DNA of 64,000 bases, taken from assembly GCA_026005035.1 (NCBI GenBank), contig BPKH01000002.1:406778-470777 (forward strand), read 5' to 3'. Every line of letters starts with the position of its first letter. Position 1 is the first letter of the stretch. Positions 32,886 to 42,791 of the stretch are shown here, piece after piece. Source of the stretch: Porticoccaceae bacterium. Lineage in GTDB: Bacteria > Pseudomonadota > Gammaproteobacteria > Pseudomonadales > Porticoccaceae. The notes below the pieces were generated by a model. The model was not told the DNA's origin. It worked only from the letters and a program-made list of their open reading frames with translations, and ran no database searches. The translations under genes were made by a program, and so were the position numbers.

Positions 32886-35135
32886 ATGTATGCCCGGGTT
32901 TCGGTTTCACGCATGCTCGCCGCTCTTCAGTTGGGGGTCGCAGCCGGCCTCGTTCCTCTATCGAGCACCGAGGTGCGAGCCGAGGTGGGGGCGTCTGTTG
33001 CCATCGAAGAGGTGGTGGTGACGGCGCAGCGGCGGGCGGAGCGGTTCGAGGAAGTGCCCGTTTCAGTCACTGTGTTGCCCGAAGCGCGGCTGGAACAGGT
33101 GGGTCTTATCGCCACCACCGATCTCGAGAGGCTCGTTCCCGGCCTCGAGCTCACGTTCAATGGAGGTTTCCTGCAACCGGCGATTCGGGGGATCACCTCT
33201 CAGGGGTCCGACGCCGGCGACAGCTCCAACGTGGCGGTTTATCTGGATGGGGTCTACCAGCCGTCCCAGATCGGCCAACTCATGGATCTTCCCGATGTGA
33301 CGCAGATCCAGGTTCTCAAGGGTCCCCAGGGAACGTTGTACGGCCAGAACGCCACTGGCGGGGCGATTTTGGTCACCACCGTGGAGCCAGAGCTCACCGA
33401 AGCCAGAGGGCGCCTCGTGGTGGGTGGAGGCAGTTTCGACGAACGCTCGGTGCGCGGTTTCTGGACAGGCCCCTTGGCGGAAGACTGGGCGGCAACCTTC
33501 GCTCTGTTGCGTGCTGAGCGCGAGGGCTTCCGCAGGGATCGGGTGCGCGGTGGCCGGGATGCTGGACTGTCGTCTCTGCTGTTGCGCGGCAAACTTCGCC
33601 ACGAGCCTTGGGACGGCGCATCTCTGTTGCTCACCGCGCACCTCTCTGACCGCCGAGACAGTGCTCCCTATGCGGGGACCCCTTGGCGGGGCCGTTCGGT
33701 GGGCTACGTCTTGGCGGAGCTGGGCGGTCTGTCCGTGGACCCACCCGCTTGGAAGGAAAGCGATACCAGTCGGCCGGTGGACACCCATGCCGAAAGCAAG
33801 GGGATTTCCCTCAAGGGTATTGAGGAGACGCGCTTCGGCACAATCGAGTACCTGGCGAGTCACAGTCGGCAGCGCCACCATCTGGAGGTGGATGTCGACT
33901 ATTCCTTCTTCCACCACTCCGATGTCACCGTTCACCTGGAGCAGGAATACCTTGTTCAGGAACTCAATTTCCTAGGTGACCAGCGGGGAGCCTGGCGCCT
34001 GGCCGGGGGGCTTTTCCGCCTGGACGGCTTAGATCGGTTCGCGCCCAATACCTTTCGCGTCGCTCTTCAGCCAGGGCCGGCACCCCTTTTCGACGAACGC
34101 CTCGCCACATTGGCGCCGGTCAGCTTCACCTGGGGCGAGATGAAACGGGAAATCGTCGCCGCTTGGACCGAAGTCTCCTACGAGTTTTCACCCCGCCTTA
34201 CCGGAACCATTGGCGGGCGCTACAGTGATGAAAAGCAGCGGGTGGCAGCCAACTTCCGAGATCGCCTGTCGGCGGTTCAGGAGGCGTCGCCCTGGAATCC
34301 AGCGACCTTCACCGAATTCACGCCGCGGGTCACTTTGCGGTTCGCTGCGGGCGACCGTCACAACTTCTATCTCAGCTACGCCGAGGGATTTAAAAGTGGA
34401 ATTTTAAGTGTTGCCGCACCCGAAGCGCCCCCAGTCGACCCCGAGCGGGTGTGGGCAGTGGAAGGTGGCTATAAAGGGAAACCTTTCGATAGTTTGAATT
34501 TGGCGGTGGCCGTCTTCCACTACGATTACCGAGACCTGCAGGTGGCGCGCTGGGTGGCCCCCGACTACCTCTACCAGAATGCCGCCCGGGCGAGTGCCGT
34601 CGGTGCCGACCTCGACCTTTCCTGGCAGGCGACTGAGCGCCTTGAGTTGTCGGCGGGAATCGCTTGGCTTGATGCGGAATACGACGAATTTCCAGAGGCC
34701 GGGGCCTATCGCTGGGACCCCCAGGCTTGGCTGGGGAGCCCCACTTTTCCCTTTTCGCCTGCCGGTCCCAATGTCGGCTTCAATTATGATGCGTCCGGCA
34801 ACCGACTCATCCGTGCGCCACGCCTGACTGCCACTTTCTCCACCACCTGGCAGATCGTGGACCGACTCGGCATCTGGGAAATCTACGGCAACGCTTACTA
34901 CAACTCGGGATACGACCTCGAGGTCACGGGGGAGGTCCACCAACCCGCCTATTGGCAGCTTGATGCCCGCATCCAGTGGCAACCACCCGGCGCGGAGGGC
35001 GTGCGCTTGGCTTGTTGGGTGCGGAACCTCAGCGACGAACGGGTGCTCCAGAGTCTGCTCGAAACCTCTTTCGCAAGCGGGGTTTCCTTCGCGCCGCCGA
35101 GAACCCTGGGGATAGAAGTGGAATTTGTCTTCTGA
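32886..35135 (+). CDS. TonB-dependent outer-membrane receptor
   Basis: A 749-residue beta-barrel uptake receptor. A signal peptide (about 1-33) is followed by the TonB-box/plug start IEEVVVTAQRRAERFEEVPVSVTVL. The plug includes IRGITSQGSDAGDSSNVAVYLDGVYQPS and VLKGPQGTLYGQNATGGAILVTT. The barrel shows repeated aromatic strands (YLSYAEGFKSG, FHYDYRDLQV) and the terminal strand ends in Phe (LGIEVEFVF), required for barrel assembly. This is the subfamily seen in clusters for steroids, terpenoids and other hydrophobic compounds rather than a siderophore receptor. Ligand unknown. Confidence 0.92.
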   Translation: MYARVSVSRMLAALQLGVAAGLVPLSSTEVRAEVGASVAIEEVVVTAQRRAERFEEVPVSVTVLPEARLEQVGLIATTDLERLVPGLELTFNGGFLQPAIRGITSQGSDAGDSSNVAVYLDGVYQPSQIGQLMDLPDVTQIQVLKGPQGTLYGQNATGGAILVTTVEPELTEARGRLVVGGGSFDERSVRGFWTGPLAEDWAATFALLRAEREGFRRDRVRGGRDAGLSSLLLRGKLRHEPWDGASLLLTAHLSDRRDSAPYAGTPWRGRSVGYVLAELGGLSVDPPAWKESDTSRPVDTHAESKGISLKGIEETRFGTIEYLASHSRQRHHLEVDVDYSFFHHSDVTVHLEQEYLVQELNFLGDQRGAWRLAGGLFRLDGLDRFAPNTFRVALQPGPAPLFDERLATLAPVSFTWGEMKREIVAAWTEVSYEFSPRLTGTIGGRYSDEKQRVAANFRDRLSAVQEASPWNPATFTEFTPRVTLRFAAGDRHNFYLSYAEGFKSGILSVAAPEAPPVDPERVWAVEGGYKGKPFDSLNLAVAVFHYDYRDLQVARWVAPDYLYQNAARASAVGADLDLSWQATERLELSAGIAWLDAEYDEFPEAGAYRWDPQAWLGSPTFPFSPAGPNVGFNYDASGNRLIRAPRLTATFSTTWQIVDRLGIWEIYGNAYYNSGYDLEVTGEVHQPAYWQLDARIQWQPPGAEGVRLACWVRNLSDERVLQSLLETSFASGVSFAPPRTLGIEVEFVF

Positions 35136-35498
35136 CCCCGGGACCCACTTCGATCGCCCAAGTCGTCCAGGTCGCTAGGCGCGCCATCTGCGAGCCCCCG
35201 AGTCGCCGGGATGCACAGGGAGGGCGGGAGGGGATACCCACACGAGGGTTCCCTGCGGCCCGAGCGGGCGCCGCCGTTCCGCTCTGAATCGGGGGTCGCA
35301 CGCCCCCCAGAAGCACTCACGGGTGCGATCCGGGCCACTCCCAGGCCAGTCGGAAAAGATGATTCACGGTCGGTAATGTGGGGGTGGAATGGGCAAACCG
35401 GGCCCTTTGCTCGGGATGAAAAGACTTATAAATGAGTTGACGTCAGTTTTCGGTTTCTCTATAGTGAGTCCCCCAAGGACGCTCGAAAGGTCGTTGCG
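35136..35498 (+). promoter_or_regulatory. 363-base gap with sigma70-like promoter at 35437-35465
   Basis: No gene or RNA is seen in the first 300 bases. Near the end, TTGACG (35437-35442), a 17-base spacer and TATAGT (35460-35465) form a strong promoter for the genes starting at 35499. The palindrome TGACGTCA (35438-35445) overlaps the -35 box and resembles the TGAC/GTCA dyads at 32837 and 62170. Confidence 0.65.
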
Positions 35499-36545
35499 AT
35501 GACAGGTAAGCGCAGGTGGGTGCGACGTCCCGCGGGATCCAATTGGGGCGATTTCGGCGAGGACGACGTCCTGGGACGGCTCAACCTGGTCACGCCCCGC
35601 AAGGTGCTGGAAGGCGTGCGCGAGGTCGTCGAAGGGCTCACCTTCTGCCTTTCTTTACCCCTCGATTGCCCCGGGGGTAATGCCCTCAATCCGCGACGCT
35701 TTCCACCGCGCATCGAGTACTCGATGCGGGGGGAGGATCCCGCCATGTGTTACCCCATGGAACGTGTCGTACCGGGGCAAACCGATGTGGTCTGTGACGA
35801 TCGCGTCACTCTTTCCACCCAGTATTCCACCCAGTGGGACGCCCTCGCCCACATGGGCTCCCTGTTCGACGCCGACGGGGATGGCCGAGAGGAGATCGTG
35901 TTCTACAACGGTTATCGGGCCGGTCGCGAGGTGCGGGGTCCCAAAGATTATCTCGACGGCGATCGCTCCTTGCCGCCACCCTATGGAGCGGGCCCCCTGG
36001 GCGTGGACCAATTGGCCAAGCACGGCATGCAGGGGCGGGGCGTGCTCGTCGACTTGTATGCGCACTTTGGTGACGAACACCGCCCGGTTGGGTTCCAAGA
36101 GCTGATGGAGGTGATGGAGAGGGATCGGGTGGTGGTGGAGGAGGGCGACATCCTCTGTCTGCGCACTGGATTTGATCGGGTATTACTCGCCTGTGCGGGC
36201 AATCCTCCTGAAGGTCTGCAACATCGCTTCTGCACCGGCCTCGACGGCTCGGACCCCGAGCTGTTGCGCTGGATCGACGAATCGGGCGTGGCGGCGCTCA
36301 TCTCCGACAACGAGGCGGTCGAATACCTGCCGACGCCGAAGCCACCCGCCGGACGCGGCAGTCACTATCCCCTGCACCACCTCTGTCTTTTCAAGCTGGG
36401 CATTCCCCTGGGAGAGCTCTTTTACCTCAGTGATTTGGCCGACTGGCTGCGCCAACGCGGGCGCAGCCGCTTTTTACTGACCGCGCCTCCGCTGCGCCTT
36501 CCCGGTGCGGTGGGCTCTCCAGTCACCGCCGTGGCCACGGTTTGA
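35499..36545 (+). CDS. Cyclase-family (kynurenine-formamidase-like) metal-dependent hydrolase
   Basis: A 348-residue protein of the putative-cyclase family. Characteristic stretches: SNWGDFGEDDVLGRLNLVTPRKVLEG near the N-terminus, TLSTQYSTQWDALAHMG (about 107-123) at the metal site, HGMQGRGVLVDL, EEGDILCLRTGFD, and GSHYPLHHLCLFKLGIPLGE. In KynB the site is HxGTHxDxPxH; here two His are Gln while Asp and the last His remain, as I recall for the larger subfamily. It may hydrolyse a lactone or cyclic amide. It leads the operon 35499-45738; 17 bases before the BVMO-type gene. Confidence 0.8.
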   Translation: MTGKRRWVRRPAGSNWGDFGEDDVLGRLNLVTPRKVLEGVREVVEGLTFCLSLPLDCPGGNALNPRRFPPRIEYSMRGEDPAMCYPMERVVPGQTDVVCDDRVTLSTQYSTQWDALAHMGSLFDADGDGREEIVFYNGYRAGREVRGPKDYLDGDRSLPPPYGAGPLGVDQLAKHGMQGRGVLVDLYAHFGDEHRPVGFQELMEVMERDRVVVEEGDILCLRTGFDRVLLACAGNPPEGLQHRFCTGLDGSDPELLRWIDESGVAALISDNEAVEYLPTPKPPAGRGSHYPLHHLCLFKLGIPLGELFYLSDLADWLRQRGRSRFLLTAPPLRLPGAVGSPVTAVATV

Positions 36546-36562
36546 CGTCGAGGAAACCTACC

Positions 36563-38546
36563 ATGACCATCCCCTTCGATCTCAACCGGAAATTGCAGGA
36601 AGCGGCCGCCGATCCCGAGGCGCTCCGCCGTGCGGTCGCGGGCGCCCACATCGTGCCGCTGTTGATGAGCTACGTGCACCTGACCGGAGATCGCAGCTAT
36701 CTTCCAATAGTTCGCCCCTACGTACACGGCGGTTGGGATTACCAACAGTCGATCCCCCGCGAGCTGCAAGAGGCGATTCGCACCGACCTGGTCGCCGCTA
36801 TCGAGCGGCTCGCCCGAAAAGGTGGAGCGGTGCATCGCGAGCCCAGCCGGGAAGAGCTCAAGGAGATGATCGACACCGCCTGCGGTGCCGACGTCCCGGA
36901 AATGTATCTGCCCATTTTCTACGAGGAGACCTGTTTCGGAGGGCGCGACTATCGCGCCTTTAGCTGGACTCGTCCGGTGCCAGATGAGGATCGCGAACAG
37001 TGCCCCGTGCTGATCGTGGGGGCCGGCTTTTCCGGATTGGCGATGGCCGTGCGCCTCAAACAGGCGGGTATCCCCTTTACCATCTTGGAAAAAAATGACG
37101 AGGTGGGGGGGACCTGGTACGAAAACCGTTATCCAGGCGTGGGAGTAGACACCCCCTGCCACTTCTACTCCTTTTCTCTTCTGCCGAACCCCGAATGGCC
37201 CGACTATTTCAGTAAGGGGTCGGAAATTCTTGCCTACCTCAAGCGGATCGCTTGCCAATTCGGCGTGCGCGAGCGAATTCGCTTCAACGAGGAGGTCGTA
37301 TCGGCCCGTTATGATGAGGCTCGGGCTCGCTGGATAGTCACCAGCCGAGGTGCGGATGGAGCCGCCCACACCTATGAGGCAAAGGTTTTGGTGAGCGCGG
37401 TCGGAATCTTGAACCGCCCCCGCATTCCGCAGATCCCGGGAATAGAGCGCTTTCGAGGGCCGTTGTTCCACTCCGCGCGCTGGCCCGAGAGGCTCGACCT
37501 GGCCGGCAAGAAGGTCGTGTTGGTGGGAACGGGCGCCTCGGCGATCCAGATCGGTCCGGCCATTGTCGAGCAGGTCTCTTCCCTGACCGTAGTGCAGCGC
37601 TCTCGCCATTGGATTATTCGCCACCCCATGTACCACGAGGCCGTACCCGAGGCGGTGCGGTGGGCGAGCCGACACATCCCTTATTACCTCGATTGGTTCC
37701 GCTTTCAACTGTTTTGGGCGGCTTCCGACGGCTTTTACGATACCCTTCGGATCGACCCCAATTGGCCCGATCTCGACCATTCCCTAAACGCTGCCAATGC
37801 CAAGATGCGGGAGGAGCTGATCGCCTACGCGCGCTCTGAACTGGGAGAGCGGCTCGATCTGCTCGAGCGGGTCATTCCCGAATACCCCCCCTTCGGTAAG
37901 CGCATGCTGCGCGATAACGGCTGGTACCGCATGTTGTGCCGGTCCAACGTCGAGCTGGTCGAAGGCGCGGTGGAGCGGATCGAGGAGGGTGGGCTCGTGG
38001 TGGGCGGGCGCACCATTCCGGCCGACGTGATCGTCATGGCCACGGGCTTTGACGCCCACCGCATCCTGGCACCAATGGACATTCGAGGGCGCGGTGGCAA
38101 GGCGATTCGCGATCTGTGGGGCGACGACGATCCGCGCGCCCACCTCGGCATCACTGTGCCCGGTTTCCCCCAACTTCTTCATCCTCTATGGGCCCAATAC
38201 CAATCTCGCCCATGGCGGAAGCGCTTTCTTCCACAGCGAATGTCAGGTTCGCTACATCTGCGATGCGCTCCGACAAATGATCGAGGAGGGTTGGGATGAG
38301 GTGGAGGTGCGCGAGGAGCCTTTCTGGGCCTACAACGCCCGCGTCGACGCTGAACACCGCCAGCTCGTATGGTCCCATCCGCGAGTCACCAGCTGGTACA
38401 AAAATCGGAAAGGGAGGGTAGTAATGAATTCGCCCTGGCGCCTTGCCGTCTATCGAAACCTCACGGCGAAGTTCGATCCCTCTGAGTATCGGGTCCGTTG
38501 CTTGAGAGAAAATCAACCGAATGTCGTGATGGGAGGAGAGCGATGA
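36563..38546 (+). CDS. Type I Baeyer-Villiger-like flavin monooxygenase, one +1 frameshift
   Basis: About 660 residues, longer than classic BVMOs because of a roughly 140-residue N-terminal extension. FAD fold VGAGFSGLAMAVRLKQAG (about 152-169), EVGGTWYENRYPGVGVDTP, the BVMO fingerprint FRGPLFHSARWP (297-308; FxGxxxHxxxWP) and the NADPH fold VGTGASAIQIGPA. The frame breaks at the C5 run 38167-38171; removing one C gives TVPGFPNFFILYGPNTNLAHGGS, a standard BVMO C-terminus. It probably inserts oxygen next to a ring ketone to give a lactone. ATG at 36563 with GAGGAAA upstream. Confidence 0.87.
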
Positions 38547-38923
38547 GCGCGGGTGTTGCGGGCGAGGTTCTCGCCCGTGAGCAGGCGCGACTCGCGGCCC
38601 TTCGTGCCGGAGATGCCGAGTCCCTCGCACCCCTTTTGTCCGAAGAGTTGCGCTTCGGCCACGCCAACGCGGTCTGGGATGACAAGGCTAAGCTGCTTGC
38701 CAAATTGCGCGAGGGTCGCATTGTCTACCGCCATCTCGAGGTGAGTGAAGAAGAGGTGCTGGTGAGAGGAGACATGGCGCTGCTGTTCGCGAGGTTGTGC
38801 GCCGATGTGCTAGTAAACGGCGTGGAAAAGCGCATCGACAATCGCACCCTTTCCGTCTGGATTCGCGAAGGAGAAGAGTGGCGTCTCCTCGCCTACCAGC
38901 CGACCCCCATTCCCGCTCGGTGA
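38543..38923 (+). CDS. SnoaL-like/DUF4440 nuclear-transport-factor-2 fold protein
   Basis: A 126-residue single-domain cone-shaped fold typical of small ketosteroid-isomerase-like proteins: VLAREQARLAALRAGDAESLAPLLSEELRFGH at the N-terminus and LSVWIREGEEWRLLAYQPTPI at the C-terminus. ATGA overlap with the BVMO stop implies co-translation. It may be an isomerase, lactonase or dehydratase accessory; the catalytic residues cannot be assigned. Confidence 0.72.
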   Translation: MSAGVAGEVLAREQARLAALRAGDAESLAPLLSEELRFGHANAVWDDKAKLLAKLREGRIVYRHLEVSEEEVLVRGDMALLFARLCADVLVNGVEKRIDNRTLSVWIREGEEWRLLAYQPTPIPAR

Positions 38924-38941
38924 ATTTTTTCGGAAATCCTG

Positions 38942-39901
38942 ATGTATCTCGATCTGGACGAAGGCGAGCGCGCGGTGAGCGAGGGGGTGGCCGCCTTTCT
39001 GGCGGGCGAATTTCCTCTCCAACGACTCCTTCACTCCTCGGACAGCGAGGCTCTTGAGGCCTTCGCGGCCCAGGGCTGGTTGGGCCTAGCGGTTCCGGAA
39101 GAGCTGGGCGGTGCAGGTTTGTCCTGCGTAGAAGAGGCGCTCTTTTTCATGGCCCACGGTCGAGAGGCGGGGCCCTTCGACCTCTTTCCGCAAATGCTCG
39201 CCCTGGAGGTTGCCCGGCACTCCCCCACGCTCGTCGCGGAGCTGCTTTCCGCCGTGCATCGAGTGGCGTTGTGGGTGGCAACCGAAGGAGAAACGGCGCG
39301 GCTGGTGGCGTCGGCTCCTCCCACTGTGGCCCTGCGGATCGAAGTCCAACGCGTGGCCCTTTGGGAACTGAAGGGGAAAGAGCTGAGCGAGAGGACTTGT
39401 CTCGACCGTTCCGTGAGCTTTTACCTGGTGCCGCGGGCCGAACTTCGACTACTCGCGGAGGAACGCTGCGATCTTTACCTGCGGGCCGAACTCGCCCTGG
39501 CGAGCATGGAGGTGGGGATCGCACAGAGGGCGCTGGAGATGATCGTTGCCTACGCCCGCCAGCGCCACACCTTTGGCCGGCCCATCGGCGCCTACCAGGC
39601 CGTTCGCCACCCCTGCGCCGACATGGCGGTGCGAGTGGAAGCTGCCCGCTGCCAGCTCTACTATGCCGCCTGCGCCCTGCGCGAGGGTCACCGCGATGCC
39701 GCCACCCAGGTGTCGGCGGCCAGAGTCCTGGCGCGTCGCGCAGCGCGGGACAACACCGACCTCAACATTCAACTCCACGGCGGTCTCGGCGTGACCGAAG
39801 AGTATCCGGCCCATCTGCTGCTAAAGAGGGCAAACCTACTCGCCCGGCTTCCCGGCGGTAGATCGTGGGAGCGGGAGGCACTGCTGCAAGAGAGCGCTTG
39901 A
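38942..39901 (+). CDS. Acyl-CoA dehydrogenase-like subunit, short form (319 aa)
   Basis: An ACAD-fold protein about 60-70 residues shorter than usual; the middle beta domain is abbreviated (RIEVQRVALWELKG). N-terminal helices GWLGLAVPEELGGAGLSCVEEALFF and C-terminal AYARQRHTFGRPIGAYQAVRHPCADMAVRVE and QLHGGLGVTEEYPAHLLLKR are kept. It probably pairs with the next gene, five bases away, as a heteromeric ACAD like the ChsE-type enzymes of steroid degradation; this subunit may contribute mainly FAD or CoA contacts. ATG start, no clear strong ribosome site. Confidence 0.82.
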   Translation: MYLDLDEGERAVSEGVAAFLAGEFPLQRLLHSSDSEALEAFAAQGWLGLAVPEELGGAGLSCVEEALFFMAHGREAGPFDLFPQMLALEVARHSPTLVAELLSAVHRVALWVATEGETARLVASAPPTVALRIEVQRVALWELKGKELSERTCLDRSVSFYLVPRAELRLLAEERCDLYLRAELALASMEVGIAQRALEMIVAYARQRHTFGRPIGAYQAVRHPCADMAVRVEAARCQLYYAACALREGHRDAATQVSAARVLARRAARDNTDLNIQLHGGLGVTEEYPAHLLLKRANLLARLPGGRSWEREALLQESA

Positions 39902-39906
39902 ACGCC

Positions 39907-41091
39907 ATGGATCTGAAGCTTTCCGACGAAGATCTGGAATTTCGCGCGCGGGCTCGCGCCTGGCTCACCCGTCACGTTCCCAAGGAGCCGCGGCCTCCCT
40001 ATGGAGAAGCGGCGGCCCGCTTCGACCGAGAATGGCAGCGCAAGCTCTACGAGCACGGCTTTGCCGGCATCAACTGGCCGCGCGAATACGGTGGCCTCGG
40101 TCTCAGTGCGATCCAGCAGGTGATCTGGTACGAAGAGTGCGCACGTGCCGGCGCACCCCACTACATCAACACTACCTACGTCGGCCTCATGCACGCAGGA
40201 CCCACGCTCATGGCCTGTGGGACCGAAGCACAGAAGCGCTATTACCTGCCCCGCATCCTGTCGGGAGAGCATCTCTGGTGCCAGGGATTCTCGGAGCCTG
40301 ACGCCGGCTCCGACCTCGCTGCCCTCAAGACTGCGGGGCGCATCGAAGGAGATGAGCTGGTGGTCAACGGGTGCAAAACCTGGACGACCGATGCGCGCTT
40401 TGCCGACTATCAGGAATTGCTCGTGCGCACCACACCGGGATCGCAGCGCCACCACGGCCTCACATGGGTGATCTGCGACATGAAGAGCCCGGGAATTTCT
40501 ATCCACCCCATACGCACCATGTTAGGCGATGAACACGTCAATACAGTTTTTTACGACGAGGTGCGCATTCCCCTGGCCAATGTTGTCGGGGAGGTGGGTC
40601 AAGGCTGGAAGACGGCTCTTTCGACCCTTGCCTTCGAGCGTGGCACCGGTTTCATCGGTGACCAGCTCGCACTTGCCGAGCGGGTTCGACAGGCCATCTC
40701 CCTGGCTCGGCGCGTGCGTCTGGAGAGTGGGGAGTTGGCCATCGAGAACGCCGATATCGCCGGCCGGCTCGCCCTGATCAAAGCCGACACGCTCGCCATT
40801 CGCGCCATGACCCTGCACCAGATCTCTGAGGTCGCCTCTTCCGGGGCACCGGGACCCAAGGGCTCGATTATGAAACTGATGGTCACTTCCACCGCGAAGA
40901 CCTTGAGTCACCTGGTGGCAGAGTTGCTAGGCTGGGAGTTTCTCGAGTACGACTACGAAGGCGGGCGAGAGAATCAACCTTGGACGTACGACTACCTGTG
41001 GAGCTGGGTCTATACCATCGCCGGAGGGACATCGGAAATCCAGCGGGAGATTATTGCCGACCGCTTGCTGGAACTGCCTCGCGCTCGCTGA
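39907..41091 (+). CDS. Acyl-CoA dehydrogenase (394 aa)
   Basis: Full-length FAD-dependent acyl-CoA dehydrogenase. Motifs: GFAGINWPREYGGLGLS, WCQGFSEPDAGSDLAALKTAG (substrate/FAD loop), VNGCKTWTTDARFADYQELLVRT, GQGWKTALSTLAFERG and the C-terminal YTIAGGTSEIQREIIADRLLELPR. It introduces an alpha-beta double bond into a CoA thioester. With the preceding short ACAD it likely forms a heterocomplex. Fourteen bases before the CoA ligase gene. Confidence 0.9.
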   Translation: MDLKLSDEDLEFRARARAWLTRHVPKEPRPPYGEAAARFDREWQRKLYEHGFAGINWPREYGGLGLSAIQQVIWYEECARAGAPHYINTTYVGLMHAGPTLMACGTEAQKRYYLPRILSGEHLWCQGFSEPDAGSDLAALKTAGRIEGDELVVNGCKTWTTDARFADYQELLVRTTPGSQRHHGLTWVICDMKSPGISIHPIRTMLGDEHVNTVFYDEVRIPLANVVGEVGQGWKTALSTLAFERGTGFIGDQLALAERVRQAISLARRVRLESGELAIENADIAGRLALIKADTLAIRAMTLHQISEVASSGAPGPKGSIMKLMVTSTAKTLSHLVAELLGWEFLEYDYEGGRENQPWTYDYLWSWVYTIAGGTSEIQREIIADRLLELPRAR

Positions 41092-41105
41092 CAGAGGAAG
41101 ACGCC

Positions 41106-42791
41106 GTGCACAAGCCGACTCCTTGGATGTTGCGCCGTGATTCGTCTGGATTCCTGCTGCGCTGGAACGAGGACTTGGCTCGCCAGTGGCGCGAGGCTGG
41201 CTTATGGCGCAAAGAGACCCTGGTGGACACCGCGCAGGCGCGGGTCGACGAAGATCCGGATCGACTGCTCGTGGTGGATGGTGAACAGCGCTTGAGCCGG
41301 GGAGAGGCGTGGGAGATGGCGCGGCGCTTTGCCGGTTTTCTCCGCTCGCGGGGGTTGGGCCCCGGGGACGCAGTGGCCTTTCAGCTGCCCAACTGGTGGG
41401 AGGCCCACGTGGTCGCCCTCGGGCTGCGGCTGGCGGGGGCCGTGGCGGTGCCCTTGCCGCCAATCTACCGGGAGGCAGAATTGCGCCACATGCTGGGGAG
41501 CACGCGCGCGCGCCTATTGGTCCTGCCGGAACACTTTCGCCGCTACGACCACCTCGCGATGGCCTCTTCCTTGCAGCGAGAACTGCCCAATCTGCGCGAA
41601 CTCCTGGTGGTGCGCGGCTCGGGGAGAGGAAATCCGGTCTTTGAGGAAGCAATCGCCGCGCCGCCCGCGGATCCCGTGCCGTTGGACCCGGCCTCGTGCT
41701 TTCAGGTAATGTTTACTTCCGGCACCACCGGGCGCGCCAAAGGGGTGTTACACACCCATCAGGCCTTTGACTACAAGGCGCGCCAGATGGTGGAGGCGTG
41801 GGGCGTCGGGCCGGCAGATGTCATTTTCATGCCCTCGCCGGTGACTCACGTCACCGGCGCGATCTGGGCCTTCGACATCCCTTGGATCGCGGGCGCCCGG
41901 GCCGTTTTACTGGACGTCTGGGCACCCGCCGAAGCGCTCCGCCTCATCCGCGACGAGGGGTGCACCATCAGCGGAGGCGCCACGCCCTTTCTGCGCGAGT
42001 TGCTCGAGGTGGCCGACCGTGAGCCCGAAGCCTTGGCGAGTTTGCGCCTGTTCTTCTGCGGAGGCACGGCGGTGCCCGCCTCCCTCATCCACCGCGTGGC
42101 GCGGGCTTTCCCCCATTGTTTGTTCTTCCGCGCCTACGGGTCGACCGAAGTCATGACCGTCACCCTCGGCATTCGCGGCCCGGAAGAGGCCGCTTATGGG
42201 GCTGAGACCGATGGCATCGTCTTGCCGCCCATCGAGGTGAAACTCTTGGCCGAAGATGGGCGCGTCGTGACCGTCGACGGGGAGATCGGCGAGATCCTAG
42301 CGCGTGGGCCCGAGCAGTTTTCTGGATACCTGGATCCGGCCGACAACGAAGGCGCCTTCGACGAAGAGGGCTTTTTCCGCACCGGAGACCTCGGCCGTTG
42401 GGTCGAGGGGAGGTACCTCGTCATTGCGGGGCGAAAAAAAGAGATCATCATCCGCGCCGGAGAAAACATCAGCCCCAAGGAGGTGGAAGACGTGCTCGCG
42501 GGCCATTCCGCGGTGGCGGAGGTGGCGGTGGTCGCCATGCCCCATCGTCGCACCGGTGAGACGGGCTGTGCCTTTGTAGTGCCGCGTCCTGGTGCTGTGC
42601 TCGATCTCGCCGAGATGCGCCGCTTCCTCGCCGCAGCCGGCCTGGCGCGCCAGAAGTTTCCGGAATGGCTGGAGTTGGTGGACAACCTGCCGCGTGTGTC
42701 CTCGGGAAAGGTACGCAAGGAGGCGCTTCGAGAGCGCGCTCGCCAGATCGCCATTCGGGAAGGCTTCGTCCATGGGGAGGAGATGAAATGA
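41106..42791 (+). CDS. AMP-dependent acyl-CoA synthetase
   Basis: A 561-residue ligase. P-loop MFTSGTTGRAKGVLHTH (about 201-217), FRAYGSTEVMTVTLG, FRTGDLGRWVEGRYLVIAGRKKEIIIRAGENISPKEVE (positions about 420-457, cited by ends FRTGD and KEVE) and PRVSSGKVRKEAL with the catalytic Lys. GTG start at 41106 with AGAGGAAG upstream fits the family N-terminus. Related to cyclohexanecarboxylate- and medium-chain-type ligases by pattern. ATGA overlap with the next gene. Confidence 0.88.
   Translation: MHKPTPWMLRRDSSGFLLRWNEDLARQWREAGLWRKETLVDTAQARVDEDPDRLLVVDGEQRLSRGEAWEMARRFAGFLRSRGLGPGDAVAFQLPNWWEAHVVALGLRLAGAVAVPLPPIYREAELRHMLGSTRARLLVLPEHFRRYDHLAMASSLQRELPNLRELLVVRGSGRGNPVFEEAIAAPPADPVPLDPASCFQVMFTSGTTGRAKGVLHTHQAFDYKARQMVEAWGVGPADVIFMPSPVTHVTGAIWAFDIPWIAGARAVLLDVWAPAEALRLIRDEGCTISGGATPFLRELLEVADREPEALASLRLFFCGGTAVPASLIHRVARAFPHCLFFRAYGSTEVMTVTLGIRGPEEAAYGAETDGIVLPPIEVKLLAEDGRVVTVDGEIGEILARGPEQFSGYLDPADNEGAFDEEGFFRTGDLGRWVEGRYLVIAGRKKEIIIRAGENISPKEVEDVLAGHSAVAEVAVVAMPHRRTGETGCAFVVPRPGAVLDLAEMRRFLAAAGLARQKFPEWLELVDNLPRVSSGKVRKEALRERARQIAIREGFVHGEEMK

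Noticed and set aside
35136-35436. Short open frames in the 3' flank of the first TonB receptor
   Set aside because: They have no ribosome site and no family character; the amino-acid composition is arginine/proline-rich as expected for random GC-rich DNA.
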